This document shows, piece by piece, positions 1-8,749 of a stretch of 64,000 nucleotides of DNA. Position numbers and translations under genes: made by a program. The notes under the pieces are model-generated. The model was given only the letters and a program-made list of their open reading frames with translations, did not search any database and had not been told where the DNA came from. Within the stretch, counting starts at the first letter, position 1. Every line of letters starts with the position of its first letter. Source of the DNA: JAWWPG01 sp038254365 (lineage in GTDB: Bacteria > Actinomycetota > Actinomycetes > Propionibacteriales > Nocardioidaceae); the NCBI GenBank assembly GCA_038254365.1, contig JBBSGI010000008.1, positions 1 through 64,000 of the forward strand. Direction: 5' to 3'.

Positions 1-182
1 CGATCGCGAAGCAGCCGGCCGCCTGGAACGCACTGGACAAGGAGATCCAGATGAAGTACTACCCGGTCGTCGTCACCGGCTACGGCGCGGACGCCATGGC
101 CCGCGGCTCCAAGGTCATGAACGCGATCAACGACCCGGTGTTCGGGATGCCCGACTGGAAGGACATGTGGCTGCAGTCGTAA
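1..182 (+). CDS. ABC transporter substrate-binding protein, C-terminal end (partial)
   Basis: Only the last 59 codons lie in the window; the frame opens at base 3 and stops at TAA 180-182. The tail reads MKYYPVVVTGYGADAMARGS and ends in PDWKDMWLQS, a pattern common at the C terminus of family 5 (peptide/nickel type) extracellular solute-binding proteins. It lies directly upstream of a DppB-type permease and two Dpp/Opp-type ATPases on the same strand, so it is most likely the lipid-anchored or secreted binding component of that importer. Ligand specificity cannot be read from this fragment. Confidence 0.75.
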   Translation, partial: IAKQPAAWNALDKEIQMKYYPVVVTGYGADAMARGSKVMNAINDPVFGMPDWKDMWLQS

Positions 183-235
183 CGGCTCGCACCACCAGCA
201 CAACCCGGTCCAGGTGACCGGTCAGCAAGTTCCGG

Positions 236-268
236 TGAGGGGTGGGCGGCAGGCCCGCCCGCCCCTCA
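236..268 (+). promoter_or_regulatory. Strong intercistronic stem-loop between binding-protein and permease genes
   Basis: Bases 236-249 pair with 255-268 (14 bp, one G-U-type pair at 243/261) around a 5-base loop. It sits between the binding-protein stop (182) and the permease start (294). No T-run follows (ATCTCACTACCC), so it does not look like an intrinsic terminator. Stem-loops at this place in importer operons often protect the upstream message, so the binding protein outnumbers the membrane parts; that role is inferred. Confidence 0.6.
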
Positions 269-293
269 TCTCACTACCCAGGAGAGGCGACCC

Positions 294-1283
294 ATGTTCG
301 GCTATATCGTCCGGCGGCTGATCGCCGCGTTCTTGGTGATTGTTGTCACGTCGCTGTTCGTGTTCGCCCTTTTCGCATACGGACCTTCGAACCCGGCCTC
401 CTACTTCTGCACCTCGAATGGCCGGTGCACCGCGCAGCGCCAGGCCCTGATCGAGCACCAGCTCGGGCTCGACCAGTCGTTCACCACCCAGTACACGACG
501 TTCGTCAAGGGCCTGTTCGTCGACCGCAAGATCCAGATGGGCGCCAAGTACGACTGCCCCGCACCGTGCCTGGGCATCTCCTACGTCGACCAGACACCGG
601 TGCGCGAGCAGCTGGTCTCCAAGTACCCGGCGACCCTCTCGCTGGCCGTCGGCGGCGCAGTCCTCTACGTGCTGCTCGGGGTCGTGATGGGCTCGCTGGC
701 GGCTCGCTGGCGCGGCGGCGTGGCCGACAAGTCGCTGGTGACCGGCAGCCTGGTGATCAGCTCGTTCCCCTACTACGTGGTCTGTCTGCTGGCTTGGATC
801 TACCTCTATCTGATCTGGGGCGTGTTCCCTCAGACCGGCTACCACCCCGTCTTCCACGACCCGCTGGCCTGGGCCAAGGGGCTATTGCTGCCCTGGCTGG
901 TGCTCGGGATCACCAACTCGACCCAGTACGCCAGGTACAGCCGAGCCTCGATGATCGAGTCGCTGGGGGAGGACTATGTCCGTTCCGCCACCGCCAAGGG
1001 CGTGTCGACCAACAAGGCGGTGTTCAAGCATGCCCTGCGCGCCGCCATCGTCCCCGTGGTCACGATCTTCGGCATCGACTTCGCCTTCCTGCTCTCCGGC
1101 ACCATCTTCACCGAGAAGATCTTCCAGATCGACGGGGTGGGCAACTACGCCATCCAGGCGATTCCCAACGACTTCCCGATCATTGCTGCTACCGTTTTGC
1201 TGACGGCGGTACTCATCGTGATGGCCAACCTGATCGTCGACGTTCTCTACAGTGTGCTCGACCCCCGAGTGAGGCTGGTATGA
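294..1283 (+). CDS. ABC transporter permease, DppB/OppB type
   Basis: A 329-residue integral membrane protein. It starts MFGYIVRRLIAAFLVIVVTS (first membrane helix about residues 8-29), has an extracytoplasmic segment of about 80 residues, then further helices. The cytoplasmic EAA-type loop (EDYVRSATAKGVSTNKAVFK, about residues 225-244) contacts the ATPase. This is the BPD_transp_1 architecture of peptide/nickel importer permeases. Four cysteines (C39, C45, C88, C92) lie in the external segment and could form disulfides, which is unusual for the family. An AGGAGAG ribosome-binding site precedes the ATG. The stop overlaps the next start (ATGA at 1280). No partner DppC gene follows; it may lie upstream of the window. 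Confidence 0.9.
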   Translation: MFGYIVRRLIAAFLVIVVTSLFVFALFAYGPSNPASYFCTSNGRCTAQRQALIEHQLGLDQSFTTQYTTFVKGLFVDRKIQMGAKYDCPAPCLGISYVDQTPVREQLVSKYPATLSLAVGGAVLYVLLGVVMGSLAARWRGGVADKSLVTGSLVISSFPYYVVCLLAWIYLYLIWGVFPQTGYHPVFHDPLAWAKGLLLPWLVLGITNSTQYARYSRASMIESLGEDYVRSATAKGVSTNKAVFKHALRAAIVPVVTIFGIDFAFLLSGTIFTEKIFQIDGVGNYAIQAIPNDFPIIAATVLLTAVLIVMANLIVDVLYSVLDPRVRLV

Positions 1284-2365
1284 CGGAGGTTCTCCAAGGC
1301 GACCAGGTCACCCGGCGCAGCCCGGAGCAGAAGGCGGACGAGCCTTACCTGGTCGTCGAGGACCTCACGGTCAAGTTCCCGACGCACGACGGCCTGGTCC
1401 ACGCGGTCACCGACCTGTCGTACTCGGTCGGCATGGGCCAGACCCTCGGCATCGTCGGCGAGTCGGGCTCCGGCAAGAGCGTGTCGTCGATGGCCGTCCT
1501 CGGTCTGCACGACATCAAGCGCACGCACCTGACCGGCTCAATCCGGGTCGGTGGCAAGGAGATCGTCGGAGCATCGACGTCCACGATGCGCAAGATCCGC
1601 GGCAAAGAGGTCGCGATGATCTTCCAGGACGCGCTCAGCGCGCTGCATCCGTTCTTCACGATCGGCGCACAGATCACCGAGGCCTACCGGCTGCACAACA
1701 ACGTCTCCAAGTCCAAGGCCCGCACCCGGGCCGTGGAGATGCTCGACCTGGTCGGGATCCCGCAGCCGGACCGCCGGGTCGACGACTACCCCCACCAGTT
1801 CTCCGGAGGCATGCGCCAACGCGCGATGATCGCCATGTCGCTCGTCAACAACCCTCGGCTGCTCATCGCGGACGAGCCGACCACGGCCCTCGACGTGACC
1901 GTGCAGGCGCAGATCCTCGACCTGATCCAGGAGCTGCAGAAGGAGTTCGGCTCGGCGGTCGTCATGATCACCCACGACCTCGGTGTCATCGCCGAGATCG
2001 CCGACGACGTCCTGGTGATGTACGCCGGTCGCTGTGTGGAGAAAGGCACCTGCCGGCAGCTGCTGACCCACCCGGAGATGCCCTACACCTGGGGGCTGCT
2101 CGGCAGCATCGCCGACAACGTAGGAGACCCCGAGAAGCCTCTGCTGCCGATCCCCGGGACTCCGCCGAGTCTGCTGACCCCCCCGTCCGGCTGCTCCTTC
2201 CATCCCCGGTGTGTCCATCAGGACAAGGTCGAGGGCGACCGATGTGTCAGCGAGCTACCGCTGCTGAGGCCCGGCGGCCAGCCCGGGCACGAGATCCGGT
2301 GCCACCTGCCCGATCCGGAGGCGATCTACCAGAACGAGGTCAAGGATGAGGTGCTCGGGTGGTGA
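1280..2365 (+). CDS. ABC transporter ATP-binding protein, DppD/OppD type
   Basis: Encodes 361 residues. Walker A GESGSGKS is at 60-67, followed by the signature FSGGMRQRAMIAM and Walker B LLIADEPTTALD. The C-terminal oligopeptide/dipeptide-transporter domain carries the usual cysteines (GCSFHPRC...DRC). This is one of the two nucleotide-binding subunits that drive peptide-type import from the cytoplasmic face. The ATG at 1280 overlaps the permease stop. The open frame runs upstream to 242, but that part is only a shadow of the permease gene. The end overlaps the second ATPase start by 7 bases, indicating translational coupling. Confidence 0.92.
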   Translation: MTEVLQGDQVTRRSPEQKADEPYLVVEDLTVKFPTHDGLVHAVTDLSYSVGMGQTLGIVGESGSGKSVSSMAVLGLHDIKRTHLTGSIRVGGKEIVGASTSTMRKIRGKEVAMIFQDALSALHPFFTIGAQITEAYRLHNNVSKSKARTRAVEMLDLVGIPQPDRRVDDYPHQFSGGMRQRAMIAMSLVNNPRLLIADEPTTALDVTVQAQILDLIQELQKEFGSAVVMITHDLGVIAEIADDVLVMYAGRCVEKGTCRQLLTHPEMPYTWGLLGSIADNVGDPEKPLLPIPGTPPSLLTPPSGCSFHPRCVHQDKVEGDRCVSELPLLRPGGQPGHEIRCHLPDPEAIYQNEVKDEVLGW

Positions 2366-3420
2366 CCTCAACGGAGCCTGAGGCCGGAGCCGAGCGGCCC
2401 CCGCTGCTCAAGGTCGACGGCCTCCAGAAGTACTTCCCGGTGAAGTCCTCGGGAGTCATCCGCCGGACCATCGGCCACGTGCAGGCTGTCGACGGCGTCT
2501 CGTTCGTCGTCGACAAGGGACAGTCACTCGGCCTGGTCGGTGAGTCCGGGTGCGGAAAGACGACCACGGGTCGCGTTATCACTCGGCTCTACGACCCGAC
2601 CGCGGGCTCGATGGAGTTCGAGGGCACCGAGATCGGCCACCTCAGCCGCCGGGACATGCTGCCCTTTCGCCGCGAGATCCAGCTGATCTTCCAGGACCCG
2701 TACTCCTCGCTCAACCCACGCCACACCGTCGGAAGCATCATCAGCTCGCCGATCGAGGTCCACCGAACCGTCCCGAAGAACAAGGTCAAGGGTCGGGTCG
2801 AGGAGCTGCTGGAGGTTGTCGGGCTGAACCCCGAGCACTACAACCGGTATCCCAGTGAGTTCTCCGGTGGCCAGCGTCAGCGCATCGGCATCGCGCGGGC
2901 GCTCGCCCTCAACCCGAAGCTGATCGTCGCCGACGAGCCCGTGTCAGCTCTCGACGTCTCCATCCAGGCCCAGGTCATCAACCTGCTGCGCGACCTGCAG
3001 AGAGAGTTCGACATCGCGTTCCTGTTCATCGCCCACGACCTCGCGATCGTCCGGCACTTCTGCCCGCAGATCGCCGTCATGTACCTCGGCAAGATCGTCG
3101 AGATCGGAGACCGTGAGCAGATCTACGAGACACCCCACCACCCCTACACGCAGGCGCTGCTGTCGGCCGCACCAGACGTCAAGCAGGCCGCGATCGGCGG
3201 CCGCCGGGAGCGGATCAGGCTGGTCGGCGACGTCCCGAGCCCGATCAACCCGCCCTCCGGCTGCCGGTTCCGTACCCGGTGCTGGAAGGCCCAGGACATC
3301 TGCGCCGAGGTGGAACCGCCACTCCTCGAAGTCGGAGGCCGTCAGGTCGCCTGCCACTTCGCCGAGCCGCTGCACGTCCTCGTTACCGAACCGGTAGAGC
3401 CTGCGGCGGCCGAGGCCTGA
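2359..3420 (+). CDS. ABC transporter ATP-binding protein, DppF/OppF type
   Basis: Encodes 353 residues, the second nucleotide-binding subunit of the importer. Walker A GESGCGKT, signature FSGGQRQRIGIARAL and Walker B LIVADEPVSALD are all intact, and the C-terminal oligo/dipeptide domain has GCRFRTRC. Two consecutive GTG codons stand at the start (2359, 2362); 2359 is used here. It closes the operon: the next gene begins about 100 bases later and is unrelated. Cargo is predicted only as a peptide-like or similar solute. Confidence 0.92.
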   Translation: MVTSTEPEAGAERPPLLKVDGLQKYFPVKSSGVIRRTIGHVQAVDGVSFVVDKGQSLGLVGESGCGKTTTGRVITRLYDPTAGSMEFEGTEIGHLSRRDMLPFRREIQLIFQDPYSSLNPRHTVGSIISSPIEVHRTVPKNKVKGRVEELLEVVGLNPEHYNRYPSEFSGGQRQRIGIARALALNPKLIVADEPVSALDVSIQAQVINLLRDLQREFDIAFLFIAHDLAIVRHFCPQIAVMYLGKIVEIGDREQIYETPHHPYTQALLSAAPDVKQAAIGGRRERIRLVGDVPSPINPPSGCRFRTRCWKAQDICAEVEPPLLEVGGRQVACHFAEPLHVLVTEPVEPAAAEA

Positions 3421-3517
3421 ACGACCACGAAGACGTCCTCTTCGACGTCGTCCACCCGGTGGCCCGTCCGCCGGTGCCCTGACGACGAACTCCCCGTCGG
3501 CTCCGCTAGCGGTCCGC

Positions 3518-4774
3518 ATGCGGCCGCAGCGCCTCGACGACGTGGTCGGGCAGCAGCATCTCCTGGCCCCCGGGTCGCCGCTGCGCCAGATCATCGAGAC
3601 CGACGCCTCGTCTGCGGTGATCCTGTGGGGCCCCCCGGGGACCGGCAAGACGACGATCGCGGCGATCGTGGCGGCCTCCACGCGACGACGGTTCGTCGAG
3701 CTCTCGGCCACCTCGGCCGGGGTTCGCGACGTGAGGTCGGTCATCGACTCCGCCCGGCGTGACCTTGCCCGCGGGGAGCGGGAGACGGTGCTGTTCGTCG
3801 ACGAGGTCCACCGCTTCAGCAAGGCGCAACAGGACGCCCTGCTGCCCGGCGTCGAGAACCGCTGGGTGACCCTGGTGGCCGCGACCACCGAGAACCCCTT
3901 CTTCTCGGTGATCTCGCCGCTGCTCTCCCGGTCCCTACTGCTCACCCTGGAGCCGCTCCCCGACGAGGCGGTCCGCCTGGTCATCGACCGGGCACTGACC
4001 GCCGAACGCGGCCTGGCCGGCGCCTTCACCGTGGACGATGACGCCTCCGACCAGCTGGTCAGGCTGGCCGGAGGGGACGCCAGGCGCGCCCTTACCTACC
4101 TCGAGGCGGCGACCGGGGTGGCCAGCTCGCGAAGGACCACGGTCGTGGACGTGGAGACGCTCGAGCTTGCCGTCGACCAGGCCGCCGTCCGCTACGACCG
4201 GGCGGGTGACCAGCACTACGACGTGATCAGCGCGTTCATCAAGTCGATCCGCGGCAGCGACGTCGACGCGGCGCTGCACTACCTGGCGAGGATGATCGCG
4301 GCCGGCGAGGACCCCAGGTTCATCGCGCGAAGGCTGGTGATCTCGGCCAGCGAGGACATCGGTCTCGCGGACCCGACCGCGCTCACCACCGCAGTCGCCG
4401 CCGCCCAGGCGGTCCAGCTGATCGGGATGCCCGAGGCCCGGCTGAACCTGGGCCAGGCGGTGATCGCGCTTACCCTGGCACCGAAGTCCAACGCCGTGAT
4501 CCGGGCCGTCGACGGCGCGCTTGACGACGTACGGGCCGGTCTCCTCGGCACGGTGCCGCGGCATCTCCGTGACAGCCACTACCCGGGTGCGGCGAAGCTG
4601 GACCACGGCGGCGGGTACCGGTATCCGCACGACGACCCGCGCGGCGTGTCGCCCCAGCAGTACGCGCCCGACGAGGTCAACGCTCGCGCCTACTACGCAC
4701 CCACCCGGCACGGCGCCGAGTCGTCCTACGCGGACCGGCTGGACAAGGTCAAGCGCATTCTCGACGACCACTGA
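3518..4774 (+). CDS. rarA: Replication-associated recombination protein RarA/MgsA (AAA+ ATPase)
   Basis: From the first ATG the protein has 418 residues. It is a clamp-loader-like AAA+ ATPase acting at stalled replication forks. Walker A GPPGTGKT is at 38-45 and Walker B is LFVDEVHRF; the C-terminal MgsA region (YDVISAFIKSIRGSD... and DDPRGVSPQQYAPDE) is complete. The family normally has an N-terminal APLAVRMRP segment. Here SAPLAVR is encoded in frame immediately upstream of this ATG, but no ATG, GTG or TTG precedes it before the in-frame stop at 3395. The true start may therefore be the CTG at 3479. The next genes are the conserved small-protein pair and alaS. Confidence 0.95.
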   Translation: MRPQRLDDVVGQQHLLAPGSPLRQIIETDASSAVILWGPPGTGKTTIAAIVAASTRRRFVELSATSAGVRDVRSVIDSARRDLARGERETVLFVDEVHRFSKAQQDALLPGVENRWVTLVAATTENPFFSVISPLLSRSLLLTLEPLPDEAVRLVIDRALTAERGLAGAFTVDDDASDQLVRLAGGDARRALTYLEAATGVASSRRTTVVDVETLELAVDQAAVRYDRAGDQHYDVISAFIKSIRGSDVDAALHYLARMIAAGEDPRFIARRLVISASEDIGLADPTALTTAVAAAQAVQLIGMPEARLNLGQAVIALTLAPKSNAVIRAVDGALDDVRAGLLGTVPRHLRDSHYPGAAKLDHGGGYRYPHDDPRGVSPQQYAPDEVNARAYYAPTRHGAESSYADRLDKVKRILDDH

Positions 4775-4842
4775 GGCAGCCGCCGGCGATATCCCTCGCG
4801 ATAGGCTGGCCGCTTCGTTGACACCGACCTGGAAGGCACCCG

Positions 4843-5277
4843 TTGACTGGCCTGGCGCTTGCTGTGACCCTCGTCGGGGTCGTGGCGCTCGCGCTCGCCG
4901 CCGTGTCCTGGTCGCTCGTGCGCCAGGTACGCCGTCTCAACGTCGAGGTCGAGACACTCCAACAGCGCCCCGAGCAGGTGCCGGCCGAGCCCGAGCCGGT
5001 GTCAGCCCGGGACGCGGACGAGCTGGTGATCCGGCCGACGCCGCTCGGACCGGTCGACGTCGAGCCTGATCCGAGCGGCGCCAGGGTCGCGTCGGTGACC
5101 CTCGCCGGCCCGCTGATCAAAGTGGCGGCGTTCTCGCACGGGGTACGACGAGCGCTGACCGACGACAGCCGGATGCGGGTCGCGCACGCGTTCCGCAAGG
5201 AGCTGAGACGCCAGCATCGGATCCGGCGGAAGCGGGCCGAGTCCGGGCCACTCCGCAAGGTCGGGTGGCGGCCGTGA
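4843..5277 (+). CDS. Small membrane-anchored protein, DUF948-like
   Basis: Encodes 144 residues from a TTG start. One N-terminal membrane helix (about residues 3-25) is followed by a short basic/coiled stretch, a proline-rich linker and a C-terminal segment GPLIKVAAFSHGVRRAL. That segment resembles the conserved end of DUF948 proteins found between rarA and alaS in actinobacteria; the central DUF948 region seems shortened. The tail is strongly basic (RKELRRQHRIRRKR). It overlaps the next gene by GTGA. Function is unknown; membrane topology with a cytoplasmic tail is the likely arrangement. Confidence 0.75.
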   Translation: MTGLALAVTLVGVVALALAAVSWSLVRQVRRLNVEVETLQQRPEQVPAEPEPVSARDADELVIRPTPLGPVDVEPDPSGARVASVTLAGPLIKVAAFSHGVRRALTDDSRMRVAHAFRKELRRQHRIRRKRAESGPLRKVGWRP

Positions 5278-5576
5278 GCCGGCTTAGCTGGTTCGCCGCG
5301 GGGACCGTGGCCGGTGTCTACGGGATCGTCCGAGCCAGGCGGGTGGTCCGCAACTTCACGCCGGCCGGGATCGCCGCCCGGACGGCCGCGCTCGGTGCCG
5401 GGCTTCGCGTCCTCAGCTCGGAGGTCAACGCCGCGATGGCCGAGCGGGAAGCCGAGCTGCGTGTCCAGCTGCGCGACCGGATCGCGCTGGCTGCCGGCGG
5501 CGAGATGGACGTCGGACCCGCGATGATCGAGCCAGCCACCCAAGCCCGAGACGGAGAAGCCGATGGACACCGCTGA
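5274..5576 (+). CDS. Conserved hypothetical protein, DUF6167-like
   Basis: Encodes 100 residues from GTG 5274, whose bases overlap the upstream stop (GTGA). The N terminus MSRLSWFAAGTVAGVYGIVR is a membrane-type segment. An arginine-rich stretch (RARRVVRNFTPAGIAART) follows, then a charged helical tail. This matches the small protein usually placed just before alaS in actinobacteria (called DUF6167). An in-frame GTG at 5265 would add three residues. The 3' end overlaps alaS by 14 bases. Biological role unknown. Confidence 0.75.
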   Translation: MSRLSWFAAGTVAGVYGIVRARRVVRNFTPAGIAARTAALGAGLRVLSSEVNAAMAEREAELRVQLRDRIALAAGGEMDVGPAMIEPATQARDGEADGHR

Positions 5577-8250
5577 GATCAGGCGACGGTTCATCGCGCA
5601 CTTCGAGCAGCGCGACCACACCGTGGTGCCGAGTGCCTCGCTGCTGCTCGACGACCCGAACCTGCTGTTCGTCAACGCCGGCATGGTGCCGTTCGTGCCG
5701 TACTTCCTCGGCCAGGAGGCGGCGCCGTACCCCCGAGCGGTGAGCGTGCAGAAGTGCGTGCGGACCAACGACATCGAGGAGGTCGGTCAGACCGACCGGC
5801 ACGGGACGTTCTTCCAGATGAACGGGAACTTCTCGTTCGGTGACTACTTCAAGGAAGGTGCGATCTGGCACGCCTGGGACCTCGTCACGCGGTCGCAGGC
5901 CGACGGCGGTTTCGGGCTGCCGGAGGCCGATCTGCACGTGTCGGTCTACTACGACGACGACGAGTCGGTCGCGTTGTGGAAGAAGGTGGCCGGCCTGTCC
6001 GACGAGAAGATCCACCGGCTCGGCAAGGCCGCCAACTACTGGTCGATGGGCGTCCCTGGGCCCTGCGGGCCGGACTCGGAGCTCCACCTCGACCGCGGCG
6101 CGGCGTACGGTCCGGAGGGTGACATCGAGAAGGCTGGCGACCGGTACCTAGAGTTCTGGAACTTGGTGTTCATGCAGAACGAGCGCGGCCAGGGCATCGG
6201 CAAGGACGACTTCGAGATCCTCGGCGAGCTCCCGGCCAAGAACATCGACACCGGCATGGGCCTGGAGCGGATGGCCATGCTGCTGCAGGGCAAGGACAGC
6301 ATCTACGAGATCGACGAGGTCTCGCCGGTGCTCGAGAAGGCGGCCGAGCTGGCCGGCAGGTCGTACCGGGCGAACCACGACGACGACGTCCGGCTCCGCG
6401 TCGTCGCCGACCACGTCCGCAGCGGCCTGATGCTGATCTCAGACGGGGTCACCCCGGGCAACGAGGCGCGGGGCTACGTGCTCCGGCGCATCCTGCGGCG
6501 GGTCGTGCGGTCAATGCGGCTGATGGGAGTCGATGAGCCGACGCTGCCCGAGCTGCTGCCGGCGTCGTACCAGATGATGCGCCGCTCGTACCCCGAGCTC
6601 GACGCCCAGTGGGAGCGGATCCAGCAGATCGCCTACGCCGAGGAGCAGACGTTCCGGGCGACGCTCCGCTCGGGGACCACGATGTTCGACCTGGCGGCCG
6701 AGCGCACCCGCACCGGTGGCGTGGACGTGCTGTCCGGCGCTGACGCGTTCGCCCTGCACGACACGTACGGCTTCCCGATCGACCTGACCCTGGAGATGGC
6801 CGCCGAACAGGGTCTCGCCGTGGACGCGGTCGGGTTCCGCCAGCTGATGGCCGAGCAGCGTGCGCTGTCGAAGGCGGACGCCTCGTCGAAGAAGGGCCAG
6901 CACGCCGACCTGAGCGCCTACCGGCAGGTCCTCGACGGGTCCGGGCCGACGGACTGGCGGGCCTACCAGACACTCGTCACGGAGTCCCGCGTGGTCGCGA
7001 TGCTGCGCGGGGGGGCAGCGACGCCCGAGCTGGCCGACGGTGAGATCGGTGAGGTCGTGCTCGACCGTACGCCGTTCTACGCCGAGTCAGGCGGCCAGAA
7101 CGCCGACGCCGGCACCCTGGTGTGGGACGGCGGAGCCGCCGAGGTGCTGGACGTGCAGCGCCCGGTCCGGGGGCTGGTCTCTCATCAGGTCCGGATCACC
7201 GGCGGAACCCTGCGCGCCGACGTGACAGTGCAGGCGGTCGTGGACCGCGAGTGGCGGCTCGGCGCGTGCCAGGCGCATAGCGGAACCCATGTCGTGCACG
7301 CGGCGCTACGCCAGGTGCTCGGCCCCACCGCGTTGCAGAGCGGCTCGTACAACCGGCCGGGTTATCTGCGGCTCGACTTCGGCTGGGGGTCGGCACTGAC
7401 CGGTGTCCAGGTCCGCGAGGTCGAGGAGGCCGCCAACCAGGCACTGCGCAATGACCTGCCGGTGTCGGCGACGTTGATGACGCTGGCGGAGGCGCAACGG
7501 GCCGGCGCGTTGGCTCTCTTCGGGGAGACCTACGGCGAGCGGGTGCGGGTGGTCGAGATCGGCGGGGAGTGGTCGCGCGAGCTCTGCGGCGGAACCCACG
7601 TCGCGCGGTCGTCACAGATCGGCACTGTCGTGCTCACGTCGGAGTCCTCGGTCGGGTCGGGCAACCGTCGGGTCGAGGCGGTCGTGGGCATCGAGGGCTT
7701 CCGCTACCTGGCCCGGGAACGCACGTTGGTGCGCGACCTCGGTGACCTGCTCAAGGCCCAACCCGACGACCTGGTCACCAGGGTCAGCGACCTGCTCGGA
7801 CGCGTGCGGGCCGCCGAGAAGGAGCTCGGTCGCGCCCGCGCGGACGCCCTCTTGTCGCGAGCGGGGGAGCTGGCGGCCGCCGCGGTCGACGTCGGTGGGG
7901 TGTCGTACGTCGGGCAGATCCTCGAGGGCGCCTCCGGGGGCGACGTCCGGACGCTCGCCCTCGACATCCGCGGTCGGCTCTCGGCGGCCGCGCCCGGCGT
8001 GGTCATGCTGATCGGCATCAGCGAGGGCAAGCCTTCAGTGGTCGTGGCCGTCAACGACCGCGCCCGGGACACCGGGCTGCACGCCGGCAGCTTGGTGCGG
8101 GTCGCCGCGGGCGCGCTCGGCGGCAGCGGAGGCGGCAAGGACGACGTCGCCCAGGGCGGGGGGACCGACCCGGCCGCGGCACCGACCGCGATCGCCCTGG
8201 TCGGGCGGACTATCGCCGACCAGGCCGCCCAGCCCTACGTGAACCCGTGA
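5563..8250 (+). CDS. alaS: Alanine--tRNA ligase
   Basis: Encodes 895 residues, the usual size for bacterial AlaRS. It charges tRNA-Ala. In order it has the class II catalytic core starting MDTAEIRRRFIAHFEQRDHT, the tRNA recognition region, the editing domain with the zinc-type motif CGGTH (C675) and a C-terminal DHHA1-type domain (GGSGGGKDDVAQGGG). The ATG lies inside the end of the preceding small gene, so translation is probably coupled. ruvX and mltG follow, as in most actinobacteria. Confidence 0.98.
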   Translation: MDTAEIRRRFIAHFEQRDHTVVPSASLLLDDPNLLFVNAGMVPFVPYFLGQEAAPYPRAVSVQKCVRTNDIEEVGQTDRHGTFFQMNGNFSFGDYFKEGAIWHAWDLVTRSQADGGFGLPEADLHVSVYYDDDESVALWKKVAGLSDEKIHRLGKAANYWSMGVPGPCGPDSELHLDRGAAYGPEGDIEKAGDRYLEFWNLVFMQNERGQGIGKDDFEILGELPAKNIDTGMGLERMAMLLQGKDSIYEIDEVSPVLEKAAELAGRSYRANHDDDVRLRVVADHVRSGLMLISDGVTPGNEARGYVLRRILRRVVRSMRLMGVDEPTLPELLPASYQMMRRSYPELDAQWERIQQIAYAEEQTFRATLRSGTTMFDLAAERTRTGGVDVLSGADAFALHDTYGFPIDLTLEMAAEQGLAVDAVGFRQLMAEQRALSKADASSKKGQHADLSAYRQVLDGSGPTDWRAYQTLVTESRVVAMLRGGAATPELADGEIGEVVLDRTPFYAESGGQNADAGTLVWDGGAAEVLDVQRPVRGLVSHQVRITGGTLRADVTVQAVVDREWRLGACQAHSGTHVVHAALRQVLGPTALQSGSYNRPGYLRLDFGWGSALTGVQVREVEEAANQALRNDLPVSATLMTLAEAQRAGALALFGETYGERVRVVEIGGEWSRELCGGTHVARSSQIGTVVLTSESSVGSGNRRVEAVVGIEGFRYLARERTLVRDLGDLLKAQPDDLVTRVSDLLGRVRAAEKELGRARADALLSRAGELAAAAVDVGGVSYVGQILEGASGGDVRTLALDIRGRLSAAAPGVVMLIGISEGKPSVVVAVNDRARDTGLHAGSLVRVAAGALGGSGGGKDDVAQGGGTDPAAAPTAIALVGRTIADQAAQPYVNP

Positions 8251-8257
8251 CCGGCGC

Positions 8258-8749
8258 GTGACGGTTGACCCCCACTTGCTCCGGCCGGGCGTCCGGCTGG
8301 GCGTCGACGTCGGTGAGGTCAGGATCGGCGTCGCTGCGAGTGACCGCGCCGGGGTGCTCGCCACGCCTGTCGAGACGGTTCGGCGCGGGCGTGGCGACGT
8401 CGCGCGCCTGGTCGACCTCGTCCAGGAGCTGGCGGCCGTGGAGGTCGTCGTCGGCCTGCCGCTGTCCATGTCCGGGGCGGCCGGAGCCGCGGCCGAGAAG
8501 GCGACTGCATTCGCCCGGCGGCTGGCCGGTGAGATCTGGTCACGCGAGCTCGCGGTGTCGGTTCGCCTCAGCGACGAAAGGTTGACTACGGTGAGCGCTG
8601 AACGGGTCCTTCGTGAGCGAGGTCGCAGCGGCGCGAAACGTCGGGCGGTCGTCGACCAGGCGGCCGCCGTGGTGATCCTGCAGCACGCGCTGGACAGCGA
8701 ACGTACGACGGGGGTCCCACCCGGATCGGTAGTGAGGCGAGACTCGTGA
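8258..8749 (+). CDS. ruvX: Putative pre-16S rRNA nuclease / Holliday junction resolvase-like RuvX (YqgF)
   Basis: Encodes 163 residues from a GTG start 7 bases after alaS. The RNase H-like fold begins LGVDVGEVRIGVAASD (first catalytic Asp). It continues with VVVGLPLSMSG and SVRLSDERLTTVSAE and ends with KRRAVVDQAAAVVILQ, whose Asp completes the usual acidic site. YqgF proteins are implicated in 16S rRNA 5'-end maturation; a resolvase role has also been proposed. It overlaps mltG by a GTGA junction. Confidence 0.93.
   Translation: MTVDPHLLRPGVRLGVDVGEVRIGVAASDRAGVLATPVETVRRGRGDVARLVDLVQELAAVEVVVGLPLSMSGAAGAAAEKATAFARRLAGEIWSRELAVSVRLSDERLTTVSAERVLRERGRSGAKRRAVVDQAAAVVILQHALDSERTTGVPPGSVVRRDS

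Noticed and set aside
236..268. Intrinsic terminator after the binding-protein gene
   Set aside because: Strong stem but no T-tract, and the importer genes continue immediately downstream.
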